64,000 nucleotides of DNA from Poa pratensis (taxonomy: Eukaryota; Streptophyta; Magnoliopsida; Poales; Poaceae): positions 61,005,901 to 61,069,900 of the forward strand of contig CAMZMU010000040.1 in assembly GCA_947311845.1 (NCBI GenBank), given 5' to 3'. Position numbers and translations under genes: made by a program. Under the pieces are notes generated by a model. That model did not search any database, was not told the origin of the DNA, and worked only from the letters and a program-made list of their open reading frames with translations. Shown here piece by piece: positions 54,816 to 64,000 of this stretch (positions within the stretch are counted from its first letter, which is position 1; every line of letters starts with the position of its first letter).

Positions 54816-56499
54816 CAGGGCCGGCCCTGGGGGGGGGGTCAGGGTGTGCAGCCGCCCCGGGCCTCCAAAATTTAGGGGCCCCACCCAGGTATTGTATATG
54901 TATACGTATTGTTAGTCAGTGTGTGCAGCCGCCCCGGGCCCCAAATAAAAAAGGCATTGGGTTAATGGGCTGTGTTTGGCCAAGGCCCAGGGAGGCAAGG
55001 AGACGCACCTAGAGAAATTAGCGATTGCTTCCTTCCGATCGATCGATCAATCGATCCGTTCCATCGCGAAGAGCCGAAGACGCGAACCAGTCGAGATCGC
55101 TGATATTCGGCCGCCGACCGCCGCCGTCTAACTTCTAAGCTCTCTCCGCCTCTCCCTCGCCGGTCGCCGCCGTACTGATTCCAGGTGACTACGCACTATG
55201 TGCTTGAGTGCTTCTGATCATCTTTCTCTGATTCTCTTGATCAAGTATTTTATGTACTTATACAATCCAGATCGTAGGAACTAGGAAGTAACAGCCAGTT
55301 GGTCTTCTCGCCGTCGTCGCCGATTTCAACTTCCGGCCTTCAATTGTGTGCAATAGCTGGTACAATTTATTTTCAACTAATTTTGTATCAATAGTTCAAT
55401 ACTCTCTCCCGGTATGATTTAATTTCAACGATGTATTTTTCCAGTGCGTTGCCATGTCTTCCAGAACATATGAATCTGGTGCCGCTAAAAGGAAAAAAGC
55501 AAAGCGTGTTGCCGAGTTGATAAAATCACAGAAAGGAGATATTCACAAGTTTCTTAAGAGTAATACCGGTGTTTCGGTAAACCCAAATAATGAGTTGGCG
55601 ATAGTTGCCGTGGAGGAAGAGCAACAAACCAATGAGAATCTTGAATCTGAGCAACAAGAAGAAAATATCGACACCAACATCGGCGATAGCAATGGGTATA
55701 GAGCCATTGTTTCCAATAAAACGTCGTGCTAAGAGGAAGAATCAGTTTGATGAAAGTAATTCTGAAGAAGAAATTCTAGAGGCCGAGAAGGCTTTTCAAG
55801 TCAAATATTTTTATGTTGTGGTTGATATGGCTATCACTTCTTTGAAAGATAGATTTAAAGAACTCATGGTGTTTAAAGATATATTCGGTTTTTTATTGAG
55901 CTCGATCACCTTGAAGTCTTTAAGTGATGATGAACTTGTAGAAGGTTGCACAAAATTTGCAAATACTTTCTCTCATGGTGGTAAATCTGATGTTGAGGTA
56001 TATGATCTGATTTCTGAATTAAAGATGATGAGATTTACATTACGTGATGGCGCAATGTCCGCTATGGAGATTTTCAAGCACATGAGAGAAGTTAATTGTT
56101 ACCCTAATATCTCCATTGCTTATCGCATCTTATTTACCGTGCCTGTGATGGTCGCATCCGCTGAAAGAAGCTTTTCTAAGTTGAAACTATTGAAGAACTA
56201 TTTGAGATCCACGATGACTCAAGAGAGGTTAAATGGTTTGGCAACATTATGCATCGAGAAGCAATTATTGGATGACATTGACATCGACCCTATTATAAGT
56301 GACTTCGCATCGAGAAATGTTAGAAGAAAATTTTAAGGTAATTTTTTTAAATTATTTGATGTGCTCCTGCTTATAGACACATTTACAATATACTATCACC
56401 ATGTGTTTTACATGTATATTCATTATTATTATTATGTCTAAATTAGGGGCCACAAGTTTTAGTTTTGCCCCGGGCCCCTAAAATCTCAGGACCGGCCCC
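54816..56499 (+). mobile_element. hAT transposon relic, internally deleted
   Basis: The left terminus is CAGGGCCGGCCCTGG. The right terminus, reverse complemented, starts AGGGGCCGGTCCTGAG, an imperfect inverted repeat of hAT type. The last bases on the right are altered (GGCCCCTAAAATC), and no 8-bp TSD is found. The body encodes the two ends of a hAT transposase and lacks its middle, so it is non-autonomous. Confidence 0.75.
55454..56336 (+). pseudogene. hAT transposase remnant (N-terminus joined to dimerisation domain)
   Basis: The ATG at 55454 opens a Lys-rich N-terminal segment (KRKKAKRVAELIKSQKGDIH) that stops near 55732. In an overlapping frame, LFPIKRRAKRKNQFDESNSE leads to the C-terminal part, with VASAERSFSKLKLLKNYLRS and TMTQERLNGLATLCIEKQLL. 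These are the hallmark of the hAT dimerisation domain, in the style of ZMYM1/TTF-type plant hAT proteins. The DDE catalytic core with its RW motif is deleted, so there is no transposase activity. Confidence 0.82.
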
Positions 56500-57016
56500 T
56501 AAAATCTCCACTGCCGAGTACCAGACGGAACTTGCTCAGGAGGCGGTGTTCCATACACTGCTCTGTGCCACCATAGACGGCCTCTGCTCTTTGGCCAGTG
56601 CCTAGGGCCAGAGGTGGCGGCTGCCACGACCATTCTACTGGCCACCGATCTATAGATCTCCTCCACCTCTTTTCATACCGGGATGGAGATAATGCATCTA
56701 CACGGGATCTCGCGAGAGAGGGAACGCGCAAGAACTCTTCGGAAGAAATAGACACCACCTGCTTGCTCAACATTGACGTGGGATCGACCAGAGTCATTTA
56801 CTCAAAGATAAAAAAAACAATGGGTTCATTCAGGACACGCCTTTATTTTTTAGACTAAACCATAAAAAAAGGCCAACATAAACCAATGGGTCACCTATTT
56901 TTATAAAAATATACTAGATAACTGCCAGTGACGCGGCACAAGTATTCTACTTATAACCTATCCATAACAAGTTTCACAATTTTAAACCGATTCCAGTTTA
57001 AAACTGCTGACACTTA
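56500..57016. other. Intergenic or gene-fragment sequence
   Basis: The first 110 bp may continue the broken gene fragment (see 54503-54815). The remainder is AT-rich with no supported gene. Confidence 0.4.
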
Positions 57017-57174
57017 CTCCATCTGTTTCTAAATAAAATGTTTTAGGTGTTTCACATGTTATCTAGATGCCGACTAAAATGAATAAACACACACACTAAG
57101 ACGTGTCTAGATACATTTGTATACATGTAAATATGGACAAAGGCTTAAACATATTATATTAGTAACGGAAGGAG
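57017..57174. mobile_element. Stowaway-like MITE upstream of F-box gene 2
   Basis: CTCCATCTGTTTCTAAATAA at the left is complementary to the right end (TTAGTAACGGAAGGAG). TA flanks it (57015-57016 and 57175-57176). Length is 158 bp. Confidence 0.82.
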
Positions 57175-57197
57175 TATTTTGGATTGGAGGAGCATTT

Positions 57198-57561
57198 GAT
57201 AAGTATATATTTTTATGGTCAAGAAAAATGAACGTAATAATCAGGGTCAAAAAATTATTCTGCTGATTGATTGTTAATTGTCAGTGAAAAAATGTAATAA
57301 TTAGTTGAAAAAGGTAAGGAAATAACGATCATGAGAGGGACGTTCGGAAATGAAAACTGAACATTTTTTTTAGATAGGAGAGATAAATGCTTATTTGGTA
57401 AGTAGTATTTGTCTAGTGGTGAAACGAGGAATGCAATAATCGGTGTCCCCTAATTATTCTGGTAATTGATTGTTAATTGTGTGGTGAAAAAAGAAATGCA
57501 TTAATTAGCGGCGAAAACGGCAAGTAATTACGATCCTGGGAGCGATTGCCGGAAAATGAAA
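57198..57561 (+). repeat. Diverged direct duplication just upstream of the F-box gene 2 leader
   Basis: The blocks 57198-57357 and 57398-57561 share AAAAATTATTCTG/CTAATTATTCTGG, TGATTGATTGTTAATTGT, AATGTAATAATTAG/AATGCATTAATTAG and a closing GGAAATGAAAA/GGAAAATGAAAA. The period is about 200 bp. The second copy abuts the putative 5' exon and may be part of the promoter. Confidence 0.65.
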
Positions 57562-57769
57562 AGGAAAGTCAGAAGATTTACTCCAAATTCAGAGGGTGAG
57601 TGCGGGCCGACGCCCACAGAGTTGCTACAAATAGCGTCGACACAGGGGAGTCAAGTACTAGCAGTAGAAACGACACACACAAAGCGTGTGACACATCGCC
57701 GGAGGAGACGGCGGCAGAGCAACCAGCCACCGCGTCGTCGTCGCCGAATGCCATCGCCACCACCGCAAG
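57562..57769 (+). other. Putative 5' non-coding exon of F-box gene 2
   Basis: This is a GC-rich leader ending CCACCGCAAG before GTATGATCC (donor at 57770). The acceptor is TGTGCTGCAG ending at 62583. The resulting 4.8-kb intron includes the LTR retrotransposon at 58004-61307; without it the intron would be about 1.5 kb, close to the 1.1-kb intron of F-box gene 1. The exon start is not fixed. Confidence 0.5.
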
Positions 57770-58375
57770 GTATGATCCTCTCCCACTCTGCATTTCTCCC
57801 TCTAGCACACACTCGCCCGCGCGATCCCGCACACATTTTAAACCCTAGTTTCTGTGTTTTCTTTCTCGTGATTCCGATTAGCATTTCCCGTCAGAAGAGC
57901 TCGGATCCGGCCGGTAAGGGAAGGATAACACACATTAAATCTTGTGGAATTTGGTCTCATATAAATTTGCGTTGGCCGGGAGATCGGAACATGATCGACT
58001 CTTTGTCAGGACCCGATTGTCCTAGACAACAAGAGGATCAAGAAGAAGAGAATTTGGGGGATAAATCGACAGATAAACTGGTAAATTGCAGGAAATTAAA
58101 GGAAAAGTAAATACTGGAAATAAAGATAAAACTAGGTTTCATATTTCTTCGTTGATGAACACAGGAACAAGGGTGGCTTATAAAGACCTTGCTAGCTACT
58201 AGATGACCACAAGGTGTAATACCTAAACTACCCTCACAGCTACCACATATTACTAATCCATGCCTCTACTAATACCTGACATTACTCCCCCCTTGAGACC
58301 ATTGGTCACCAATGGATCAAGTTTCTACAGAAACCTTTACAATTGACAATTTTCCTTCATAATTCCTTCACCGTA

Positions 58376-59402
58376 TCAAGGAGGTAGAGAATGGAACAGC
58401 CATAGAGCAACACCATTGAACTTGATCTGAAGGTAATGTCGTGAAGACAGCAGATTCTTTGCCTTGTAATTATTCTGGACACCTTGCACATTCATTGGCA
58501 GTTTCAGGCTGGGAAGGAGGCGTGACCCGGATCCAGCAGTGTTGTTGGCTTTGAAACAGAGCACTGGAGTTACATCTGTTGCTACAGAAGTAATATGGGT
58601 GCAAAGGAATTGTGTATCAGTAGCACTCCATCCTATCACGATAGTCAACCAGCTACACAAGAATATTTTAATTCCAGGATCCCATGCATAAGAAACACTA
58701 GTCACTTGCCTTTCCCATTTTTTCCAGTTCTGATATTTGTAACTGAGACAATTGTTTCCCAATCACACTTGTTGCAATCAAACCTCGCAGGCAGAAATAC
58801 AAGGAGAGTGTTCCTATGCCATGATGTGGTTGCCACTCAATCTTTGTAAGACAACCTGTTTCATTACTTGGAGCATGATCACTTGGAACTTGCTGACACC
58901 TCCTATCCAAGGCAGGTACTTGGCAATTTGTGACAGCAGGTACTCCTTGAATGGTACATGGCTGAATTGTTTCTGTTGGCCTTGAGTGAACAAGCAGAGG
59001 AGCATGTGTTACGGTACCTTCTTGTTGGATCAGAAGCTGCGGGTGCCAACTAGGATATGTGCTCACACAAGCTCCTGGATCCCATGGAAAAATGGATATG
59101 GAATGCCCTGTAGCAGGTTGACAAACAGATTTCTCCCACAACAAATTTTCATCGTCTTGGAATTCTTCATCCCATGTTCTGTATTCCGAAGCTCTGCAAG
59201 GGCAATTGAGTAGTTGGTCTATGTCACCAACAGTAGGTCTCTCGGGACTGAATATTGGCATGCTGAAACACTTGGGAGCCTGACGACTTTCATGTTGCTC
59301 TACTGCATATCTCTGCTGCTCGGGAGTGTCAGTGAACACTTGAACGAACGCATGTGAACTGTCCTCTGTTTCTGCATCACCGACAGCACACTCTGGCTCC
59401 AC
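58376..59402 (-). pseudogene. Downstream frames of the same retrotransposon ORF, unknown domain
   Basis: Two frames (59402-58698 and 58762-58376) carry PTVGDIDQLLNCPCRASEYR, YRTWDEEFQDDENLLWEKSV, SIFPWDPGACVSTYPSWHPQ and, in the second, VSYAWDPGIKIFLCSWLTIV. They are probably one original ORF broken by frameshifts, continuing from the RRM part. The W-D-P-G motif recurs in both and in the frames at 32573-35184. No known domain is recognised. Confidence 0.45.
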
Positions 59403-60225
59403 AACAGCTTGCTGGGAGGGACAGTTGAGATTGATGTCTTCTCGGGCAAGAAGGGGCTGTGATGCAGCATTTTCTCAATGCAATCCCAGATTGTCCCCTG
59501 GCTATTTTGCACAATTGCATGCCTCAGCTTCTCACTGATGGTCTCCAATTGGGCCTTAGCCTGAGCCAACAATTGTTGAATAACATGTGGGTGCTGCTCT
59601 GAATTGTTCCGTTTCAAGTGAGGAATACCAGAGCAAAGATCATCAATGGCTTCAACTTGAGGCATTGCAACCTCATGTGTTAATTTTTGCTCACTAGTAT
59701 TGATTTCAGCGAGGAATGCACATGAATAATCATAAAGGATTTGCAATTCTGCAGGATAAGCATGCCTAACATCTAGCTGACAGTAAGTACTGTATAGATA
59801 CCAACCATGTGTAGCTCTCAAAGCATTATTAGCCATGTAATCGTGCTGGTACTGGATCAAGATTGTACAGCCATGCTGATTCGATGATAGAAATATTTTC
59901 TCCACTACTCCATATGAGCAGAATAGATGATTAAGCACATCAATAGGCACTGGATGTTTTACCTGATGCATCACCACACTTAGCACTCTGCCTGGAAGAG
60001 TTGAACAGTAGCTCCATTGCATTTCATAATTAGAGCATGAGCTTGTGTTGAACATCTGAGGGGCTGCACTTCTATCACCATTAACTCCAGCAAATGGAAA
60101 GGCTTGTGCTGCAACTGGACTACTGGAGTCGAGCAAATGAAGTTTGCATTCCATATACCTTGTGCTTGATGCAGTAGCAGACCCAAATCTTGAGCAAGTT
60201 CAGCAGCCCAGCTGGGCAGCACCAA
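59300..60225 (-). pseudogene. PTB-like RRM protein remnant inside the LTR retrotransposon
   Basis: The minus-strand frame from 60154 is open for 284 aa, with related upstream sequence to 60225 (ELAQDLGLLLHQAQGIWNAN). Residues about 55-135 of the frame read RVLSVVMHQVKHPVPIDVLN, HLFCSYGVVEKIFLSSNQHG, CTILIQYQHDYMANNALRAT and YCQLDVRHAYPAELQILYDY. This matches the order of a polypyrimidine-tract-binding-protein RRM: V..V...YPV..DVL...F..YG.VEKI, then LIQF, then CQLDI.YS...ELQV.YN. RRMs of this type bind pyrimidine-rich RNA. Downstream comes a Gln-rich helix-like part (IQQLLAQAKAQLETISEKLR). The frame ends at 59300 and overlaps another at 59402. It is either element-encoded or captured; I cannot tell which. 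Confidence 0.65.
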
Positions 60226-61011
60226 CGCGCGGCATCGGCGCGTGCACCGGAGTGTGGCCAGCCGTCAAGCGATTCCTGGCCGAGATGAGGCGGACGGGCG
60301 CGACGGAGAGGATGTCGCCGGCGGCGGCGTCGCTCGAGGAGCTCCCGGCGGCGGCGGAGCAGGACGACCAGAGAGGCGGCCGGGACGACGGGCTCGTCGG
60401 GGAAAGGAGCTCCAGGCGGAGGCCGGGGAGCTCGGTACGGCGGGCGCGGGGGCCGCGGCACAGAGGCGGCCGGAAGGGAGCGCGGTGACGGGGTGTGATT
60501 GGTTGGTGGAGGATGCGGTGGTTGGTCGCTTGGGTGAGGAGGGAGAGCGGGTGGTGGTGGAGGCGCGCCGTCCCCTGCAGTGCGGTGGGGAGGTCAGGGT
60601 CCCGGCGGCGCGGTGTGGAGGTCGTGCCCCTCGGCGGCACGGGGTGGTTCCCGAAGGACGGCGTGGCGGTTCCGGCAGGGAGGAGCGGCGGACAGGAGCC
60701 GCGCTCGGGGCGGAGGGCGGCGGGCGGCCGGCGGGAGAACGTGGGGGCGGCCGGAGATGGAGGTGGCACCGGAGATCGGAGGTGGTTGGGGATCGAGGCA
60801 GCGATTCGGGTGGGTGGGTGGACCAGGTTTCCTCTTTTTCTTTTGAGATCGAGGGGAGCACGGTGGCGATGGGTTTCCTGGAGAGGATTTAGGCGACGGC
60901 GGATGGGGCGGTGGTCGATTTTGCTTCGATTTGGGGAGAGGAGGGTGGGAAGAAGAAATTCGCCGGTGCGAATCGGATCGGGGAGAGGAGGAAGCACGCC
61001 CGACGGATCGG
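60226..61011 (-). other. GC-rich leader of the LTR retrotransposon
   Basis: This very GC-rich segment lies between the primer site and the RRM-bearing frame, with overlapping open frames on both strands (a composition effect). On the minus strand it would be the 5' leader and possibly the Pro/Arg-rich start of the ORF (RRPPAALRPERGSCPPLLPA). Confidence 0.45.
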
Positions 61012-61312
61012 TGGCTCTGATACCACTTTGTCAGGACCCGATTGTCCTAGACAACAAGAGGATCAAGAAGAAGAGAATTTGGGGGATAAATCGACAGATA
61101 AACTGGTAAATTGCAGGAAATTAAAGGAAAAGTAAATACTGGAAATAAAGATAAAACTAGGTTTCATATTTCTTCGTTGATGAACACAGGAACAAGGGTG
61201 GCTTATAAAGACCTTGCTAGCTACTAGATGACCACAAGGGTGTAATACCTAAACTACCCTCACAGCTACCACATATTACTAATCCATGCCTCTACTAATA
61301 CCTGACACTCTG

Positions 61313-62583
61313 ATTCGGGTTTTCTTGAAATTGAAACAAGTTTAGTAAATAAATTTTCCTATATATTCTTCTTAGTGTGCGTTGTTGTCGCTGAAGCTGG
61401 GACGGGGATTGCTGCCATTGGTGTGGAGTATGTACATTCCCGATAAGCGCATTGTTTTGTTGCAACACCACTAGATTAATTAGGAGGAACCAAATTAGGA
61501 ATAACAACAAAATCAGAGAAGTGGTAGAAGAAAGACCTGAACGATTCGATGCCCGCATAAGCCATAAGATAAACTAGAGGATAAACTGTGTGACGAAACT
61601 TCTGTTCCGGCCTTATATCAGTTGCTCTGGCATGCATTATTGACCATTTGGTGGAGAAGCCTGAGCACTAGAGCATAGGACACATGCCTGTATAATGTTG
61701 TACGGTCAACCGAACACCAAATGTGCTTTCACATAAACTGGGTTGTGACTGTGAGGTGGTTTTTGGCCTCCAATATCCTCTGCCTCCTCTTGTCGCTTTT
61801 TTATTCTTGTGTTCTGAAGTAGCTTCAACAACACGTAGATATTTGACAAAGTAGTTTATGTTTTCTACACATGTTATTATCTTATCCAGACTTAAAAGTA
61901 TTGAAATTCATACAAGTTTGTATCAAACTTTTGGTGTGTTGGCAATAGGAGATTCTTGGAAAATATATAGGCAATAAGCATAAAACTACATAGGAAGAAC
62001 AACACATGCAGAGTACTCAATCATTTGAGTAGTTCTGGTTCACTTGTGGATTGAAATCTCAGCTCTGTTGAGTGTTGACTACATATGCTACTAGATGACT
62101 ATTGTTGACCTCAAGCCAAGAGATCAATCCTGTTCCCGTATGTGTATGTGGCTATGTGCTACACTTCCATGTGATCGAAATTTCTCACAGCTGTATGGAA
62201 ACTTGTTTGCTCCGTCTGAAACCTTCAAGCTGAAAAGTGCTGATATGTTCAGGATGCGACAGCCGCTTAACATTTAGATTGCACAGAGGCTGGAGGCACT
62301 TTTTTGTCATATTAGCAGTGAAATAGTCCATGCAGATTCAATCTTATAAGTATTTTGCTGGTTCATTGCATCATTAGAATTTTTTATGTTGTCATATAGA
62401 GCACATCCCTGTTCTTAGAACTAGCATGTCAGGAGTATCAGGAGCCATACATGCACTGGACATTTTTTTTTCTTAGCACTTTTTGTCTTATTTTAAGTAC
62501 CCTTTTTGCTGGTTAGTTCCTTTTTATGTTACATTATCCAATTCGTTCCTTAATGCGTGTCATTTATTTGTATTGTGCTGCAG
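61313..62583 (+). other. Remaining 5' intron of F-box gene 2
   Basis: The stretch is AT-rich without a supported gene. It ends in a pyrimidine-rich tract and TGTGCTGCAG, the acceptor before the coding exon. Upstream ATGs such as 62483 would add a hydrophobic stretch not shared with copy 1 and lie within the predicted intron. Confidence 0.5.
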
Positions 62584-62635
62584 AGAAGGTGCAATTACTT
62601 GCAAGAGCAAGGACTGTTATATTTGTGTAGAAGCC

Positions 62636-63709
62636 ATGTCTGAACCCCAAGGTTGGGCAGGCCTTCCAGAAGGCCTGCTGCACTTGATCGTTGCTCGGTT
62701 GGGCCTGGGCTCCGCCCCGGATCTTCTTTCCTTTGCTGCCACCTGCCGCTCTTGGGGTGCAGCCTTCTCTGGCTCCTTGGCAACATTCCCACCTCTCCTT
62801 CTCCAACCCGATGTCCATGTGCCGGAACGTCCGTATCTTGTCACGGATATAGACAAAGTCAACCAAGGTTCCAACCTTTGCTGTGAGATTCCTCTGTTTC
62901 TGGAATGGTTTTCCTTCCTGGGGGCTTCCTATGGTCATCTCCTTTTGTACAACAGAAAATCATGTATCGTTGTTGATGTGTTCAGAGGTGTTAGTCTCTC
63001 ACCTCCACCACTACCGGTCCTCGAATCCACTGAACTCAGCTATGGTGCCCTCACCGCTCCTCTTACATCACCTAACTCTCATCTCATTGTCGACGCGGCA
63101 CCAGACAATCTGTTTTGGCGTGTTGGTAGCAACTCTTGGGTGAGACGTTCTACTCGGTCTGGAACAATCAAGCAAATCGTGGTCTTCAAAAGGCGGGTCT
63201 TTGGCATGGATTCTGATCGCAGGATCTTCAGAATGCAGTTGACACCGGATATAAACATACAGGAACTGCCAGTTATGGAGTCTAGCATGATCAGTAAACG
63301 GTTTCTTTCCAACGCATGGCTGGTGGCATGTGGCAATATGCTTCTTTTGGTCGGCTTTCGGGGACCTATTGTCGTATCAGGGGTAACCTTCGAAGTCTTC
63401 CGCCTTGACCTATCGCTTGAACCTGCTTTATGGCTGAAGGTGGACAAGCTAGACAACTGGGCGATATTCATCAGCACGGACAAGAGAAGCCAGCCATTGT
63501 CTTGCATGAACCCAGAGATATGGGGAGGGAGGAGCAACTGCATATACTGCTATAACCATGAGTCTAAAAGTTGGACTGCATTTGAGTTGGGCAAGCCACT
63601 GCAGGGAGATGGCTCCGAATCCAATTCAAGCGTATTCATTTACATGGGCTGTGGCAGCAAGGTGCAACCTATGTGGCTTGTCCCCAGCATTCTCTCTCTG
63701 CGTCGGTGA
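62636..63709 (+). CDS. F-box protein with C-terminal DUF295-type domain (copy 3)
   Basis: One coding exon of 357 aa from the ATG at 62636, which lies 52 bp after the acceptor. I prefer it to the in-frame ATG at 62483 because that one falls in the intron. The F-box is at residues about 6-42 (GWAGLPEGLLHLIVARL, then FAATCRSWGAAF). The following domain shows LLLQPDVHVPERPYLVTDID, GASYGHLLLYNRKSCIVVDV, LTAPLTSPNSHLIVDAAPDN and DNWAIFISTDKRSQPLSCMN, then PEIWGGRSNCIYCYNHESKS. These motifs run in the same order as in copy 1. The C-terminus (YMGCGSKVQPMWLVPSILSL) is the more usual one for grass DUF295 proteins. The expected role is substrate recognition in an SCF ubiquitin ligase; the target is unknown. 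Confidence 0.9.
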   Translation: MSEPQGWAGLPEGLLHLIVARLGLGSAPDLLSFAATCRSWGAAFSGSLATFPPLLLQPDVHVPERPYLVTDIDKVNQGSNLCCEIPLFLEWFSFLGASYGHLLLYNRKSCIVVDVFRGVSLSPPPLPVLESTELSYGALTAPLTSPNSHLIVDAAPDNLFWRVGSNSWVRRSTRSGTIKQIVVFKRRVFGMDSDRRIFRMQLTPDINIQELPVMESSMISKRFLSNAWLVACGNMLLLVGFRGPIVVSGVTFEVFRLDLSLEPALWLKVDKLDNWAIFISTDKRSQPLSCMNPEIWGGRSNCIYCYNHESKSWTAFELGKPLQGDGSESNSSVFIYMGCGSKVQPMWLVPSILSLRR

Positions 63710-64000
63710 TGGTGATGATCATGATTAAATCTTATCTAGAGCTGTTTATAGTGTCATGATGTGTAAGGATCTTTAAACGCTTTTGTACTTGTCGATCGTT
63801 GAATCTCGTAACTTGGGTTGGAAGAAGTTATGTTGGGTTTGAGAGATTATTAATTTCAGCATTATGACTCTGAACTTGTTTTCTTGCCTCTTGGTTCTGC
63901 ATTCATGGTAATGCTGTTCATCATGTGCTATATTTGCTGATGCTCAAGTAGTAAATCGCGTTCTATGGTAAGTTGGTGTTTTGAAGATTTTCACCCACAT
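63710..64000 (+). other. 3' flank of F-box gene 3
   Basis: An AT-rich 3' untranslated region is likely. No canonical AATAAA is seen in the first 150 bases; variants such as GATTAAAT (63723-63730) could serve. Nothing else is supported. Confidence 0.4.

Larger units (their letters stand above)
58004..61307 (-). mobile_element. Short LTR retrotransposon with an RRM-bearing cargo ORF
   Basis: The LTRs are 58004-58281 and 61029-61307 (278 and 279 bp; I see only a one-base indel). They begin TGTCAGGTATTAGTAG and end CAATCGGGTCCTGACA on the minus strand. The primer site TGGTATCAGAGCC (plus 61012-61024) is complementary to initiator tRNA-Met. The polypurine tract is AAGGGGGGAGTAA (minus, at 58282-58294). 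Flanks CTCTT (57999-58003) and CTCTG (61308-61312) match at 4 of 5. No gag, protease, RT or integrase motif is seen in the 2.75-kb interior. Instead there are coding remnants with a PTB-like RRM. It lies antisense in the 5' intron of F-box gene 2. Confidence 0.88.

Noticed and set aside
60242..60892. Plus-strand 216-aa GC-rich frame
   Set aside because: Shadow frame in the GC-rich leader of a minus-strand retrotransposon; Gly/Arg-rich with no domain.
61012..61024. tRNA-Met-like match as a tRNA gene
   Set aside because: Only the 3' end of the tRNA is matched; it is a primer-binding site next to an LTR.
62483..62635. Upstream ATG extending F-box copy 3 by 51 residues
   Set aside because: This stretch contains the pyrimidine tract and CAG acceptor of the 5' intron, and copy 1 has no equivalent extension.

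Overview
The window is nuclear DNA of a large-genome grass, most likely Triticeae (wheat, Aegilops or barley type). The evidence is GT-AG introns, Stowaway, Tourist and Harbinger MITEs with TA or TAA target duplications, CACTA and hAT elements, Helitrons, a tRNA-derived SINE, and nested Athila-type LTR retrotransposons. I ran no database search. Family assignments come from motifs, and element borders come from terminal repeats and target-site duplications (TSDs) read directly from the bases.

Only four host genes look intact, all on the + strand. They are a type III polyketide synthase of the chalcone synthase/curcuminoid synthase family (two exons, 9810-11089, 398 aa), an ERG28-like sterol-biosynthesis scaffold (three exons, 17277-18000, 140 aa), and two paralogous F-box/DUF295 genes (27527-28702 and 62636-63709). 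A third F-box copy (about 30882-32390) is dead. It was split first by a retroposon with a 14-bp TSD and then by a Tourist MITE whose TAA duplication supplies an in-frame stop. The three F-box copies share strand and gene architecture (non-coding 5' exon, intron, single coding exon), so they are a tandem family pulled apart by about 30 kb of nested transposons.

Layout: 1-3723 is a decayed Ty3/gypsy element on the minus strand. 4441-6996 is a CACTA element with TSD CGC. 8395-9570 holds a CACTA end and MITEs. 9714-11089 is the polyketide synthase. 11200-13523 is a Helitron carrying a UDP-glycosyltransferase fragment. 13540-15060 holds LINE fragments. 16678-17125 is a MITE inside a MITE. 17277-18000 is ERG28. 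18152-23252 is a 5.1-kb hAT element that encloses a Helitron-like segment with an ABC1/ADCK kinase pseudogene and a second, perfectly delimited hAT. 24713-26074 holds a SINE, a tandem duplication and a Harbinger element. 26280-32390 is the F-box region. 32360-35217 holds unusual LTR-retrotransposon pieces. 35218-50104 is a three-level nest: an old Athila-type element, a 2.5-kb solo LTR inside it, and a young gag-only Athila-type element inside that. 50105-50640 is a copia-like LTR and primer-binding site. 51061-54413 is a Helitron. 54500-56800 is a gene fragment broken by a hAT relic. 57017-62583 is the promoter, 5' exon and intron of the last F-box gene, with a short LTR retrotransposon (58004-61307) inside the intron.

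The host genes do not form an evident pathway. The most unusual object is the 3.3-kb LTR retrotransposon at 58004-61307. It has 278/279-bp LTRs and a tRNA-iMet primer site, but I see no gag, protease, reverse transcriptase or integrase in it. Instead it encodes remnants of a protein with an RNA-recognition motif like that of polypyrimidine-tract-binding proteins. A related-looking piece at 32360-33478 carries an ankyrin-like segment.
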